Shown one piece after another: positions 1-8,489 of a DNA stretch of 64,000 bases. The notes beneath the pieces were generated by a model, which was given only the letters and a program-made list of their open reading frames with translations, did not search any database and was not told the DNA's origin. Source of the DNA: Streptoverticillium olivoreticuli subsp. olivoreticuli. GTDB lineage: Bacteria > Actinomycetota > Actinomycetes > Streptomycetales > Streptomycetaceae. Numbering within the stretch: position 1 is the stretch's first letter; every line of letters begins with the position of its first letter. The DNA lies in the NCBI RefSeq assembly GCF_003391135.1, contig NZ_CP031455.1:7033501-7097500 (forward strand), read 5' to 3'. The position numbers and the translations under genes are program-made.

Positions 1-335
1 TGCCGGAAGTCGAACCCGTCCTCGGTGGCGACGCCCTCGCTGTCCATAAGCCGCACGCCGACAAGAGCATCGCTGTCGATCCAGTCGGGCAGCAGCCCTT
101 CCAGGGAGCCAGCCCGGTCGCCAGTGAGCCTGCCCATCAGTTCGTCGAACAGGATCAGGTGCCCCGGGCCGCATGCCGCCATCAGGATGCCGTGAGCCTC
201 CATGAGGCGGTCCAGGCGTCTCGGCCCGTCCAGTCCCTCGCCGACCATCGCGTGCTCGCACACGGCGAATGCCTTGACGATTTCCAGCAGTGCGTGAGTC
301 TGCTGAATGTCTGTTGTGTCGTCAGCTTGCGTCAC
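1..335 (-). CDS. Partial hypothetical protein (C-terminus beyond window)
   Basis: An open frame begins with GTG at 335 and runs without a stop to the window edge, giving about 111 residues (VTQADDTTDIQQ...). It is acidic, helical-looking, contains two HLILFDELMG-like hydrophobic stretches and has GC-rich third positions like its neighbours. It lies 57 nt downstream of the XRE regulator on the same strand, so the two may be co-transcribed. I recognise no domain and assign no function. The start is the first plausible GTG; the frame is more secure than the start. Confidence 0.55.
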   Translation of the reverse strand, partial: MTQADDTTDIQQTHALLEIVKAFAVCEHAMVGEGLDGPRRLDRLMEAHGILMAACGPGHLILFDELMGRLTGDRAGSLEGLLPDWIDSDALVGVRLMDSEGVATEDGFDFR

Positions 336-392
336 GCGCCGGAGCCTACGCCAGGCCACTGACAATGGGCCCTGGGAACCCGCGCAGGGAGT

Positions 393-1619
393 TCAGCCAG
401 AGCTCTCGTCGACGCCCTCGGCGTCGATGCTGGGATACAGGCCGCGGTAGGCGTCGAGGTGGTCGGTGATGTGGCGCCGCCCGGAGTCGGTGAGGAACCA
501 CCGGTACGGTCCATGAGTCACCCCGTCGGGGTGCCGCAACACGATGAAACCCCGGCTCGGGGTCCGTCCGTCAGGGCTTTGCCCCACCGCCAGGTAATGC
601 GGCCCACGCCCGGCGAGGCTGCCGTCCACCCCCTGCGCCCCGGCGTGCGCGACACGGACCACGATCTTCCACAGCCACAACGACAGCAGCGGCGCGGGCG
701 GTCCTGCTTCCCGGGGAACACCGAGGGCCGCACGGGCCACCGCTCGCCCACGCCGGGTCATCTCCACCCGGGTACGGGGCATATCCCCTAGCCCTTCGAC
801 ATACACCCGGTCCCGGTACACGACGATCAGGTCACGCCGCTCCAAGGCGGCCACCGACGATCCAGTTCCGGGGTCGTGTACTCCGGCTCCGCGCAGTCTC
901 TCCTGAATGCGGGTGTACCCGACTGCATCAGACGAGGCGGAGACCGCCAACGTCATGCGCCGCCATTCGGCTGCCGGTCGTTGTTCCGCTCCCACCAAGC
1001 GGGCCTGCCGCTGTTCTTCCTCGACCTCCTGGTCCTGATGGAAGATGCACGTCAGATAGGTACGTTGCCGCTCGTTGAGGGCCCTCCATACAGCCATCGA
1101 CTCCCCGGACGGCTGACGGGGACGTCGGACAGGAAGCACCGGGAGAGGGTCCTCCGGGCGGTTGCGGCGCCAGGCATCCATCACCACCCGGTCGGGGACT
1201 CGATAGACCTGGGCGAGCAGGCGCGCCACCCGCCCCAGGGTCTCGGGAGATCCCCACATCCAGCCACGCACTCGTCTGCCGCGTTCCAGATCGCGGATCT
1301 TCTCAGCACTGATATGCAAGCCCCGTGCGCCCCGCTTGCGCCGTAGACCTGAGGCGGCCTCCTCCGTGCTCAAGCCCGCATCACGGCGCAAGTCGGCCAG
1401 GCTCTCGGTACCCGGTACGCGCCCTGTCAGATCCTGCGCACCACATCGCAACACCTCCAGCAGCCGGCCGAAAGCTCGGTCACCAACAGCCCGTGTTCCC
1501 GCCTCCCAGTGGCGTACAGCACGCGGAGTGACTCCTACCGCCTCGGCTAGCTCTTCCATGCTCATGTCTCTGAACAGTCGCTGACGTTGCAGGGCCTGAG
1601 GACGGAGGGACTGTGCCAT
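393..1619 (-). CDS. XRE-family helix-turn-helix regulator
   Basis: This 408-aa protein opens with a Cro/C1-type helix-turn-helix at about residues 15-45 (MSMEELAEAVGVTPRAVRHW), followed by a region with a second, weaker HTH-like segment (LADLRRDAGLSTEEAASGL) and a long C-terminal part. That part has a winged-helix-like end (LTDSGRRHITDHL near the C-terminus), as seen in Streptomyces accessory regulators. I chose the ATG at 1619 because the upstream extension to 1841 is compositionally unlike protein and the HTH starts within 20 residues of this ATG; no strong ribosome site is visible. It is likely a DNA-binding repressor, target unknown, located at the edge of a degraded mobile region. Confidence 0.7.
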   Translation of the reverse strand: MAQSLRPQALQRQRLFRDMSMEELAEAVGVTPRAVRHWEAGTRAVGDRAFGRLLEVLRCGAQDLTGRVPGTESLADLRRDAGLSTEEAASGLRRKRGARGLHISAEKIRDLERGRRVRGWMWGSPETLGRVARLLAQVYRVPDRVVMDAWRRNRPEDPLPVLPVRRPRQPSGESMAVWRALNERQRTYLTCIFHQDQEVEEEQRQARLVGAEQRPAAEWRRMTLAVSASSDAVGYTRIQERLRGAGVHDPGTGSSVAALERRDLIVVYRDRVYVEGLGDMPRTRVEMTRRGRAVARAALGVPREAGPPAPLLSLWLWKIVVRVAHAGAQGVDGSLAGRGPHYLAVGQSPDGRTPSRGFIVLRHPDGVTHGPYRWFLTDSGRRHITDHLDAYRGLYPSIDAEGVDESSG

Positions 1620-2059
1620 GCCAGAAGCAAAACGCAGTGAACAGTTCACCGCAACCGGCGAGGCCCGTGCACTACCGCGAGCATGATCTCGATCTGGGAG
1701 CCTCCGATGGCGCGATCCTGCTGGAGCGGAATGTTGACACCCCGAACAGATCATCACTCTGTCCCGCGGGGCCCTTGCTGCGATCGGCATCACGCCGAAG
1801 TCGTATTGCTGGTGTCGAGGCCTTACGCGGAGCGCCGCCACTACTGTCCGAAAGTGGTGGCCGAGGTCGAAATGATCTGCTCTTGCGAGGCGCAGAAGTT
1901 CGACGACTACCTATAACGCTGCACGTCCGCTTCAAGGGGGTCGCAGATCAGCAATGGTCTCCGGCTACCCGACCAGAGAAGGGGGATCTCCGACCGGAAG
2001 CTCTACGGATGGAGTTCAACGTGATCCAGTTGCCCGCGGCAAGCCGCGAGGGCGGACGG

Positions 2060-2152
2060 TAGAGAGCAGCCCTGTCTGCCTGGACGATGTGGATGCGGGT
2101 GCGGAGTTCGCCGGCAGGTTTGCCTGCGACGCGGTTCGAGACCTCTGGCAGA
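2060..2152 (+). repeat. Stray copy of excisionase 3' end (direct repeat, left copy)
   Basis: About 90 bp here match the 3' end and downstream flank of the excisionase-like gene at 8149-8424. The translated part keeps the core LDDVDAGAEFA, and the DNA similarity continues past the stop codon of the intact copy (GGTTCGA.ACCTC..GCAG). No start, HTH or complete frame remains, so this is a remnant. The surrounding 1620-2259 gap holds no other gene I can support. The copy marks an old duplication or recombination end of an integrative element. Confidence 0.6.
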
Positions 2153-2260
2153 GGGTCCCGCCGTTCCGGGGATTTGATCTGGTAATGGGGCGATCGCGGT
2201 GCCGTCCTTGACGTTCGAGGTCAGGATGGTGGGGAGAAACAGGGGGGCGGGTGTTGCGGC

Positions 2261-2569
2261 TCAGGACGCCCAGTGCCGGTACGCCTCCACCCAGGCCCAT
2301 CCCGTGGGTGCGGGTTCGGGCAGCGGCAGGTCGAGGACGCCGACCGCCTGCCGGTACCGGCCGCGTCGGCACAGGGCGATGATGCCGCTGCCGGGCCGTT
2401 CCTGGATGGCGGTGACACTCACCGTGACGCCGAGCACGGTAGTGTCGAACGGCAGCGCGAGGTGATCCTCGATGGCCACGTGGAAGGCGGCGAACTGTTC
2501 GTACTCGTCGTACGCGTCGACGGTCGCTTCCTCGACCATGGCGTCGAGTTCCGCGGTGGTGAGTCTCAT
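2261..2569 (-). CDS. Small calcium-binding-like hypothetical protein
   Basis: The 102-aa protein has an acidic N-terminal helix with the pattern FAAFHVAIEDHLALPFDTTVL, then short beta strands and a terminal ..VEAYRHWA. This resembles the small 'calcium binding' family in which an E/D-rich helix precedes a LxFPF segment and a final YxxW. Its ATG overlaps the TGA of the preceding 404-aa gene by 4 nt, so the two are translationally coupled. The family assignment rests on motif memory only, and any metal role is inferred. Confidence 0.55.
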   Translation of the reverse strand: MRLTTAELDAMVEEATVDAYDEYEQFAAFHVAIEDHLALPFDTTVLGVTVSVTAIQERPGSGIIALCRRGRYRQAVGVLDLPLPEPAPTGWAWVEAYRHWAS

Positions 2570-3780
2570 CGCCTGTGCCGCCTTTGTGCGCGCAGGAGTT
2601 GGGCCAGGCGGGCGCCGACCGGGGTGACGCTGGGCAGGGGCTCGTGGTCGTAGTGGCTCTTCTTGCGGCGGCGCAGCAGCTCCTCCCCGTCCCGCTCCCA
2701 GCTGAACGCGGGCTTGTGTAGGAGTGCGCGGAAGACGGCGTCGGCGTTCTCGGGATGCCGCTGGATCAGGCGGCGGATGGCCATGGGGGAGACGGAGCCG
2801 TCGTTCAGGTACTCCCGCAACTGCGCCAGGTAAGTTCGGTCGCGGGCCAGGGACGGATCGGCGAACAGCGCGTCGAGTCGGCCGAAGTCGGCGTAGTAGC
2901 AGATGCCTTCGGTCTCGTCACAGATGACGGCTATGGTGTCCGCGTCGAGAAGTTCTTCGGGCAGGGCGCTGAATTCGTCGAGGGAGGGGACGCCGCTCCT
3001 CGCCTCCGCGGCGGCCTTGCCCTTGAGTTCGGCGAGGGCTTTGTCCTGCCGGTGGCGGTGGTACTCCCGCAGCCGGTCCTGTGTTTCGCCGGGGTCCAGG
3101 ATGAGCAGATCGGTGCCGAACAACTCGATGAAGTCGGCGCGGGCCTCAGCCTGCATCTCCCAGCCCTTGCGCAGCATCTCGGGGTTGCGGCGCAGCAGTT
3201 GTGGATTGGCGGTGAGAGTCTGGACGGCGGCCTGCGCCAACTCCTTACCGTCGCTCGGCCGGTAGGTGGCGAGGTTGCCGCTGACCAGCCAGGCGTCGGT
3301 GTCGGGGTGGACGGGCACGATGCGGGCGGCGACGAATATCCCCTTACGTAGCTTGCCCAGGGCGCGCCGCCCCATGTTGGAGTGGACCCGGTAGACGAGA
3401 TCGTCGAGGAGGTTGTGCAGTGTGGCGGCGTTGCGGTCGAGGCTCTGTACCTCGAAGATCCCCTCGACCACGTCGCGCCAGCCGAGCAGCATCGCACGCT
3501 CGTCCTCCGGCAGCGGCGGCCGGCGCTGGGCCACGAACCGCTCGACCACCGTGGAGCCGTTCGCCAATCGGTATTGCAGCGCGAAGTGGTCGATCGTCTC
3601 GATGACGGTCGCCTCGTCGAGGAAGCCGAGCCGGTCCGCTGCCTCGTCGAGCCGGGCATCCAGCCGCCTCGCGAAGTACGGACTCTGCGCGAAGGCCACC
3701 AGCTCGCTCTTGAGATCCCCGCTCTGTGCCACCAGCGTGTCGATTTGAGGGAGAACCATGGGGGAGTCGCCTTCTTCCAC
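2566..3780 (-). CDS. Hypothetical protein, Streptomyces accessory type
   Basis: This 404-aa, mostly helical, soluble protein has no membrane segment or signal peptide and no catalytic motif that I recognise; the C-terminus is basic (LLRAQRRHRR). The start is uncertain: GTG at 3780 has a GGAAGAA purine run before it, and an internal ATG at 3759 (MVLPQIDTL) is a possible alternative. It is the first gene of a coupled pair with the calcium-binding-like gene downstream (ATGA overlap). A second hypothetical gene ends about 100 nt upstream on the same strand, so all three may form one transcript. Function unknown. Confidence 0.75.
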   Translation of the reverse strand: MEEGDSPMVLPQIDTLVAQSGDLKSELVAFAQSPYFARRLDARLDEAADRLGFLDEATVIETIDHFALQYRLANGSTVVERFVAQRRPPLPEDERAMLLGWRDVVEGIFEVQSLDRNAATLHNLLDDLVYRVHSNMGRRALGKLRKGIFVAARIVPVHPDTDAWLVSGNLATYRPSDGKELAQAAVQTLTANPQLLRRNPEMLRKGWEMQAEARADFIELFGTDLLILDPGETQDRLREYHRHRQDKALAELKGKAAAEARSGVPSLDEFSALPEELLDADTIAVICDETEGICYYADFGRLDALFADPSLARDRTYLAQLREYLNDGSVSPMAIRRLIQRHPENADAVFRALLHKPAFSWERDGEELLRRRKKSHYDHEPLPSVTPVGARLAQLLRAQRRHRR

Positions 3781-3879
3781 TTCTTCCTACTGCTCCACTT
3801 CTTCTTGCCTGCTCTTTCGGGTTCTGTCGCTGCCGGGAGGCGTTCCTTGGGGTGCGTGCGCCCCTGGCTGGGACATGTG

Positions 3880-5151
3880 TCAGGAGCTGGACGGCCGTGG
3901 TCGGCCCGTGAGCTGCCGGGCGAGCCGTTCGGCGTTGAGGGCGCGCACGGCGGCGTCGACGGCATCGTGGTCGGTGAGGTCGACGCCCCGTGCGGCGAGG
4001 GCGGCGGAGATCTGCTTGGCCGGGCCCCATGCCGCCTCGTCGTCGAAGGCCGCGCGGAAGGCGGGCACATGGGTGTCGACCGCGGAGACGACGGGAGCGA
4101 TCCACGGCGCCTCGACGCCGCGTTCGGTGAGCGCGAGAGTCACCCATTGCTTCAAGGTGTCGGGCAGGAATGCGCGGTGCTCCTGATCGAGTACGGCCTT
4201 GCGCGGCAGCCAGTCCTCCAGGAAGACGGCGACCTGGCCGGGGCTCCAGCACAGTGGCCCGCGACTCAGGTAGTTCTCCCCGTAGTCAAGGAACAGCTCG
4301 CCCAGAGACCGGACGGTGCCGACCTCTTTCGCTGCGCCGGTGCGGGAAGCTGTGAACACGTTCAGCAAACGGGCCCGTTCAGCCTCCTCCAGCGGCTGCT
4401 GCCCGGTCCGGTCCGGCAGGCGGTCCCGGCAGCGCGCCCAGGCCAGCGACCGCAGGGCGACGACGTCCTCGTCGTCCTGGCGGGGCCAGGTCATGTCCGT
4501 CAGACGCAGGGCCGCGGCGAGATCCGCGAGGACATCGTCGACGTTCTGTCCGACCAACGGCATCGGTACCTCGCCCGTCTCCCGTGCCTCCTCCCAGGCG
4601 GTGACGGCCTCCGGAGCCAGCAGCGCCAGCTTGTCGACCAGCGTGCCGCCGGCCTCGCCGATCTGCGCCATCAGCGTGTGTGGGACCGGACCGTCGTACT
4701 CGATGAACAGCACCCGCTCGCTGTCCCATACGTCCTCCGCGCACCAGGCTCGCACCGGGCGGTGCGGTGCGGCTCCGTGCCAGGCGGGCAGCGGCTGGGA
4801 GTCGGCGAGGATCTCCACCGTCCCGTGGAGCAGGGAGCGGCTGCCGGGCGGGCCGACCCGCTCCAGGGCGCCCACGGCGGCGAGGCCGTGCGGGGACGGT
4901 GTCGTCGAGGCCCGTCCCACCACCTCAAGACATAGCATGTGTTCCGGCTCGCGCTCCGTCATACCTGCGGTCAGCCACGCCTCTCCCAGGAGCCCGCTTG
5001 CCCACGCCTCCACGGCGAGGATGTCCTTGTCTCCCAGCCATAGCGTTCGGGCCTCCCGCAAGGCACGGTCCGACAGCCGCAGGGGGCGCGGTGAACGGCG
5101 TACGAGCTTCCTGGCACCGCCCGGCTTGCGGCGGCCACGACTCTTCGGCAT
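3880..5151 (-). CDS. Hypothetical protein upstream of the coupled pair
   Basis: This 423-aa protein starts with a basic, low-complexity tail (MPKSRGRRKPGGARK) and continues as a helical, W- and L-rich globular protein (motif LFLDYGENYLSRG near residue 290). I chose ATG 5151 over the longer frame because the upstream extension runs into the toxin-antitoxin promoter; ATG 5163 is equally possible, and neither has a strong ribosome site. It diverges from vapB across about 140 bp. I recognise no catalytic motif. Such proteins recur in Streptomyces genomes as hypotheticals, so I leave the function open. Confidence 0.7.
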   Translation of the reverse strand: MPKSRGRRKPGGARKLVRRSPRPLRLSDRALREARTLWLGDKDILAVEAWASGLLGEAWLTAGMTEREPEHMLCLEVVGRASTTPSPHGLAAVGALERVGPPGSRSLLHGTVEILADSQPLPAWHGAAPHRPVRAWCAEDVWDSERVLFIEYDGPVPHTLMAQIGEAGGTLVDKLALLAPEAVTAWEEARETGEVPMPLVGQNVDDVLADLAAALRLTDMTWPRQDDEDVVALRSLAWARCRDRLPDRTGQQPLEEAERARLLNVFTASRTGAAKEVGTVRSLGELFLDYGENYLSRGPLCWSPGQVAVFLEDWLPRKAVLDQEHRAFLPDTLKQWVTLALTERGVEAPWIAPVVSAVDTHVPAFRAAFDDEAAWGPAKQISAALAARGVDLTDHDAVDAAVRALNAERLARQLTGRPRPSSS

Positions 5152-5267
5152 GCCTGGAAGCATGGCAGAGCAGGATGCGGGCCGGGTGGCGGAGGACAGC
5201 CTCGCCGGGGTGAACGGTCGGGGCCGGCCGCGCCAAGAGCGCGCCAGCCGGTGCCAGTATACATCAG

Positions 5268-5295
5268 CTTGGTACATGGGTAATCTTGGTACATG
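5268..5295 (+). promoter_or_regulatory. Direct-repeat operator at the vapBC start
   Basis: The 11-mer CTTGGTACATG occurs at 5268-5278 and again at 5285-5295, with 17 nt between repeat starts. The second copy overlaps the ATG of the antitoxin gene. Each half contains the near-palindrome GGTAC. Toxin-antitoxin operons are usually autorepressed by the RHH antitoxin binding repeated or inverted sites at the promoter, so this is the likely operator. Its position over the start codon suggests very short leader or leaderless translation. Confidence 0.55.
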
Positions 5296-5547
5296 TCGAT
5301 GAAGCGAACCAACGTCTACGCCGATCCGGAAGATCTCGCGATCATCAAGGAAGCGGCCAAGCGTCGTGGCATCAGTGAGGCCGAGATCATCCGGCAGGGT
5401 ATTCACCTCGCTGCCATGGCCAACCGGGTCTGGGATGAGCCGCTGTTCTCCCGGACCTTCGAGGGTTCGGGGCGCACTCCCTCCAAGGCCGAGGTCCGTG
5501 ACGCGGTCGCGGATGCGGTTCAGCGGGAGAGAGGGACCGCTGCGTGA
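5293..5547 (+). CDS. vapB: Antitoxin, ribbon-helix-helix (VapB/CopG type)
   Basis: The 84-aa protein begins MSMKRTNVYADPEDLAIIKEA: a short beta strand with alternating basic/polar residues followed by two helices (residues about 12-45), the ribbon-helix-helix fold of CopG/VapB antitoxins. The C-terminal half (LFSRTFEGSGR...) would wrap the toxin. Its stop overlaps the GTG of the PIN gene by 4 nt (GTGA), the usual coupled order antitoxin-toxin. The start is either ATG 5293 or ATG 5299. It is expected to bind the CTTGGTACATG repeats at its own promoter. Confidence 0.85.
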   Translation: MSMKRTNVYADPEDLAIIKEAAKRRGISEAEIIRQGIHLAAMANRVWDEPLFSRTFEGSGRTPSKAEVRDAVADAVQRERGTAA

Positions 5548-5987
5548 TCATCGTTGTGGCCGACACATCCGGCCTGCTGGCCGCGCTCGACTCCACGCAC
5601 CCCGAGCATCAGGCGGCGAACGAGGCGATCATGGTGGCGGGATTGCTCGTCATGTCGCCGCTGTTGCTCGCGGAGATCGACCATGTCGCCACCCGTGAAC
5701 TCGGCCGCGAGGCCGCGGTCAGTGCGGTCGACGACATTCGACACTGGATGCGCCGGGGTCGTATCTCGGTACCGGAGATCACGGAGGATCACCTGGGGGT
5801 CGCGCAGTCCGTCCGCGCCCGCTACTCGGGCCTGGACCTCGACCTGGCGGACGCAGTGAACGTTGCGCTGGCCGCGGACTTCGATACCGATGCCATCCTC
5901 ACCCTCGACCGCCGGGACTTCCGCGCGGTACGCCCGCTCGGCCGCTACAAGGCATTCCGGGTCCTCCCTGACGACCTCCCGCTCTGA
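5544..5987 (+). CDS. vapC: PIN-domain ribonuclease toxin (VapC type)
   Basis: The 147-aa protein is a single PIN domain. Acidic residues fall where the metal site is expected: D near residue 7 (ADTSGLLA), E in the LLLAEIDH segment, D in LDLADAVNVALA, and D in the FDTDAILTLDRRDF strand. The length fits VapC. It would cleave RNA (typically tRNA or rRNA in this family) unless held by the upstream RHH antitoxin, with which it is translationally coupled. It sits in a degraded integrative region, consistent with an element-stabilising module. Confidence 0.85.
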   Translation: MIIVVADTSGLLAALDSTHPEHQAANEAIMVAGLLVMSPLLLAEIDHVATRELGREAAVSAVDDIRHWMRRGRISVPEITEDHLGVAQSVRARYSGLDLDLADAVNVALAADFDTDAILTLDRRDFRAVRPLGRYKAFRVLPDDLPL

Positions 5988-6257
5988 CGTGGACCTCGCC
6001 AGTGCGGTCGGCATATGACCCACGGAAGGTCAGCGGAACGCCCCCTTGCGTAGGGGAGCGTCGCGCAGGTGTCCGTAGCGCCCACGCCGCACGTAATGCA
6101 CACTGCCGGTCAGTGCGATGCTCGCGCAGCATGCTCCTGACCTGCTGTTTCTTTCCACATGTTTTCCATCTACCGCTTCCCGATGACGCATCATGTGGAG
6201 TGCGTGGCGATTTTGAAGCCGGTGGGGAAGGACGTCTGAGCGGCGGGTCGCTGCTCT

Positions 6258-7172
6258 TCAGCAGGAGTTGGGACCGTAGGGGCTCCAGCCGTGGAGGAAG
6301 GGCTCCAAGTCCTCGGCGCGCGGTTCCGGGACCTTCGGCAGCCGGGGTGGCGTGTTCAGCCGCTCCACGTGCGTATCGGCCCATGAGACCCAGGCTTCGG
6401 CTTCATCTTTTGCCTGCCCGTCCGGCAAGGTCTCCACTTGCCGGCGGGCGGCACTGAGGTACTCGGCCAGCGGGTCGCGCGTCGCCACGCCTCCTCCTGC
6501 GACTCAAGGTGCTTCATGCGATACGCCTCGGCGTACTCGGCGCGCGCCTGCCGCATCGAGGCTTCCCAGCGCAGTCGCTTCTGCTTCGCCGCCTCCAGGT
6601 CGGCCAGCCGCTTGCGTTCGGCGGCTTCCCCTCTCAGATCCACCTCCTGGACGATCTCCGCCAGCTGATCCTCGAGGGAGCGGTCCGCAGTGTCTGCCCA
6701 CTCACTGGCACGGTGTGGTTGACCGCCGCTGACGATGATCCGCGGACGGGCGGCCGGGGGCGCACCGTGAGTCGCTCCGGCCCTATTGCTGTGGCCTCGA
6801 CTCCGAGTTGCGGTGATGAGCGCCTGAACAAGCCGCAAAGCCCGCGCTTGCACGGCCTTGGTCAGCCCCATGGGTGGGGATTGGCCTTGCAGGGCTCTGA
6901 CCACGGCATGGGGCTGAGTGAGTCTGGCAGGTACGGGGATGGGTTCGAGGACGGCCAAGCGCCAGGCGGGAATGTCCATCAGCCGGATCTCGTAGCCCTC
7001 GCGGCACCAGCCTCCGTACAGTTCCTTCGTCTTGGGAATCCTCCCGGCCCTGCGCGCCGCGCTCACGCGGGCCTCCGACTGGAGCCAATGCACTCACCGG
7101 CATGTTCTCAGCCACAGCCGACGGTTTCGGGAGTTTCAGAGCGCTGACGTCCGGCACGCTCTCGCCGCGCAC
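6258..7172 (-). pseudogene. Frameshifted remnant of a Streptomyces conserved hypothetical gene
   Basis: Three consecutive frames on the minus strand together make one protein. Frame 1 (from 7172) gives LKLPKPSAVAENMPVS; frame 2 (from about 7093) gives YGGWCREGYEIRLMDIPAW through SEWADTADRSLEDQLAEIV; frame 3 (from about 6488) gives YLSAARRQVETLPDGQAKDE to the C-terminal WSPYGPNSC. The pieces join end to end with single-base shifts near 7095 and 6485. The complete gene, as I recall it from Streptomyces genomes (often labelled PE-PGRS-like), is longer, so a middle section may also be missing. Function is unknown; the decay fits the surrounding worn mobile DNA. Confidence 0.65.
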
Positions 7173-7375
7173 TGGGGGCGGAGGATCTTGTACGGGCTCG
7201 GCGGCCGCGCCAGCCTCAGCGGCCCGTTATCTTATTATCCGGCTCGGCCGTTACCATATCCCCCAGAATCCACCTTTTCGGGTGGGCTGGCTGGCGTACT
7301 CACCAACCCCGTGCCCACGCTGCTCTTGTCCCCCAGGAGACTTCTCCTCCATGGGCCCGAGACAGAGGGTGAGTC

Positions 7376-8152
7376 ATGGTTCATCCGAGTACTTCACGCA
7401 TCTTCGACGCCATTGAAATCCAGGTAGCGGAGTACAGCGAGCGCTACCCCGCTGCCTGCCTCTGCATCGATGCTGTCGAGCCCGGTGAGCTCGCGAGATC
7501 CCCGGCACTCTCCTTACCGGCAGCTCGCCGGATCGCCCTGGACCCCGAGGAGGACCCGGCACGACGCGATGCCATCTGGCGACGATTGGTCCAACTCGGC
7601 CAGCAGGACCGGGCTGGTGACCCCGACCGGATGTGGAGCCTCGTGGCGATGTGGATGTTGCTCCCCGGACTCCGCCGCACAGTTGGGCGCCTGGCGCGCT
7701 ACTCCCGTGCCGATACGCAGGACATCTGTTCCGCAGTCCTGCTCGGCGCTTTGGAGGCACTCCATGCTGCCGACCCCGAACTCCCCGGGCTCGGAGACTT
7801 GTTGTGGCGTGCAGCCAGCAGCGGGGGATGGCGGCTGGCGAAGGCTGCCGTGCGTGAGTATCCGGTCGAGGATCTGGAGAGAGCCGGCAGGCACCGCGGA
7901 GCCCGGCTCGACGAGTCGGCAGACTCCGGCAAGGTGGTGCACTGCGGAGTGCCGGGCTCCTGGACGGAAACCGGGGCCGACACCGTTCAACGCGAAGGTG
8001 AACGCCTCGGTGCGGTGGCCCATCGCCTGGGGCTCGGCGCGACCGTAAGCGCCACTCGCCTGTGCACACAAGCCCGCACCATCGGGCACCGCACGCCCAA
8101 GCGCGCCCATGGGCGAACGAACCGTACGGCCTGTCGGAACGATCCCTCATGA
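7376..8152 (+). CDS. Hypothetical protein paired with excisionase-like gene
   Basis: The 258-aa protein has a helical N-terminal two-thirds (LLPGLRRTVGRLARYSRADTQ) reminiscent of sigma-factor region 2 packing, and a Cys/Arg-rich tail. ATG 7376 follows a clear GAGGG ribosome site. Its stop overlaps the ATG of the HTH gene by 4 nt, so the two are co-translated. A TTA codon at 7514-7516 suggests dependence on the bldA leucyl-tRNA. Similar genes sit directly upstream of excisionases in actinomycete integrative elements; I infer a role in element regulation, not a proven function. Confidence 0.7.
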   Translation: MVHPSTSRIFDAIEIQVAEYSERYPAACLCIDAVEPGELARSPALSLPAARRIALDPEEDPARRDAIWRRLVQLGQQDRAGDPDRMWSLVAMWMLLPGLRRTVGRLARYSRADTQDICSAVLLGALEALHAADPELPGLGDLLWRAASSGGWRLAKAAVREYPVEDLERAGRHRGARLDESADSGKVVHCGVPGSWTETGADTVQREGERLGAVAHRLGLGATVSATRLCTQARTIGHRTPKRAHGRTNRTACRNDPS

Positions 8153-8424
8153 CCGGGCGTTCCGGACCCACGCTGACTTTCCCGGAACTTTTCCGGCTTC
8201 CCGTCACGGTCGATCTGCGCACCGCGGCACGCGCCCTGGGGATGAGTCTCGGTACGGCCTACCGACTCATCGGCCGGGGCGTCTTCCCCTGCCCCGTTGT
8301 TCGCCCCGGGCACCGTTATCGCGTACCGACTTCGGCCCTCATGCGCGTCCTTGAGGTGGAGAGCCGCCCCGTCCACCTGGACGATGTGGATGCGGGTGCA
8401 GAGTTCGCCCGACGGTTTGACTGA
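8149..8424 (+). CDS. Excisionase-like helix-turn-helix DNA-binding protein
   Basis: The 91-aa protein contains a MerR/AlpA-type winged helix: VDLRTAARALGMSLGTAYRL followed by the wing VVRPGHRYRVPTSALMRVL. This is the pattern of Xis-like proteins of actinomycete integrative elements, where it normally precedes an integrase gene. ATG 8149 is coupled to the upstream gene. No integrase follows; instead the DNA runs into a pseudogene on the other strand. Its 3' end is duplicated at 2060-2152. It is therefore an orphan of a decayed or rearranged element. Confidence 0.8.
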   Translation: MTGRSGPTLTFPELFRLPVTVDLRTAARALGMSLGTAYRLIGRGVFPCPVVRPGHRYRVPTSALMRVLEVESRPVHLDDVDAGAEFARRFD

Positions 8425-8452
8425 AGCGTGGTTCGAAACCTCCTGCAGGGAA
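8355..8452 (+). repeat. Direct repeat, right copy, excisionase 3' end and flank
   Basis: This is the right-hand partner of the segment at 2060-2152. Similarity covers the last about 23 codons of the HTH gene and about 30 bp beyond its stop. Since the match crosses the stop codon, it is a DNA-level duplication and not shared protein selection. The two copies bracket 6.2 kb that holds the toxin-antitoxin pair and hypothetical genes. Confidence 0.6.
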
Positions 8453-8489
8453 CCGGATCCGAGGTTCCGAAGACTGCGCCGTACCAACG

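Noticed and set aside
1683..1916. Small plus-strand frame (77 aa, ending CSCEAQKFDDYL)
   Set aside because: The end looks protein-like, but there is no ribosome site, the first half is arginine/proline/tryptophan noise, and it lies in the gap with the excisionase relic.
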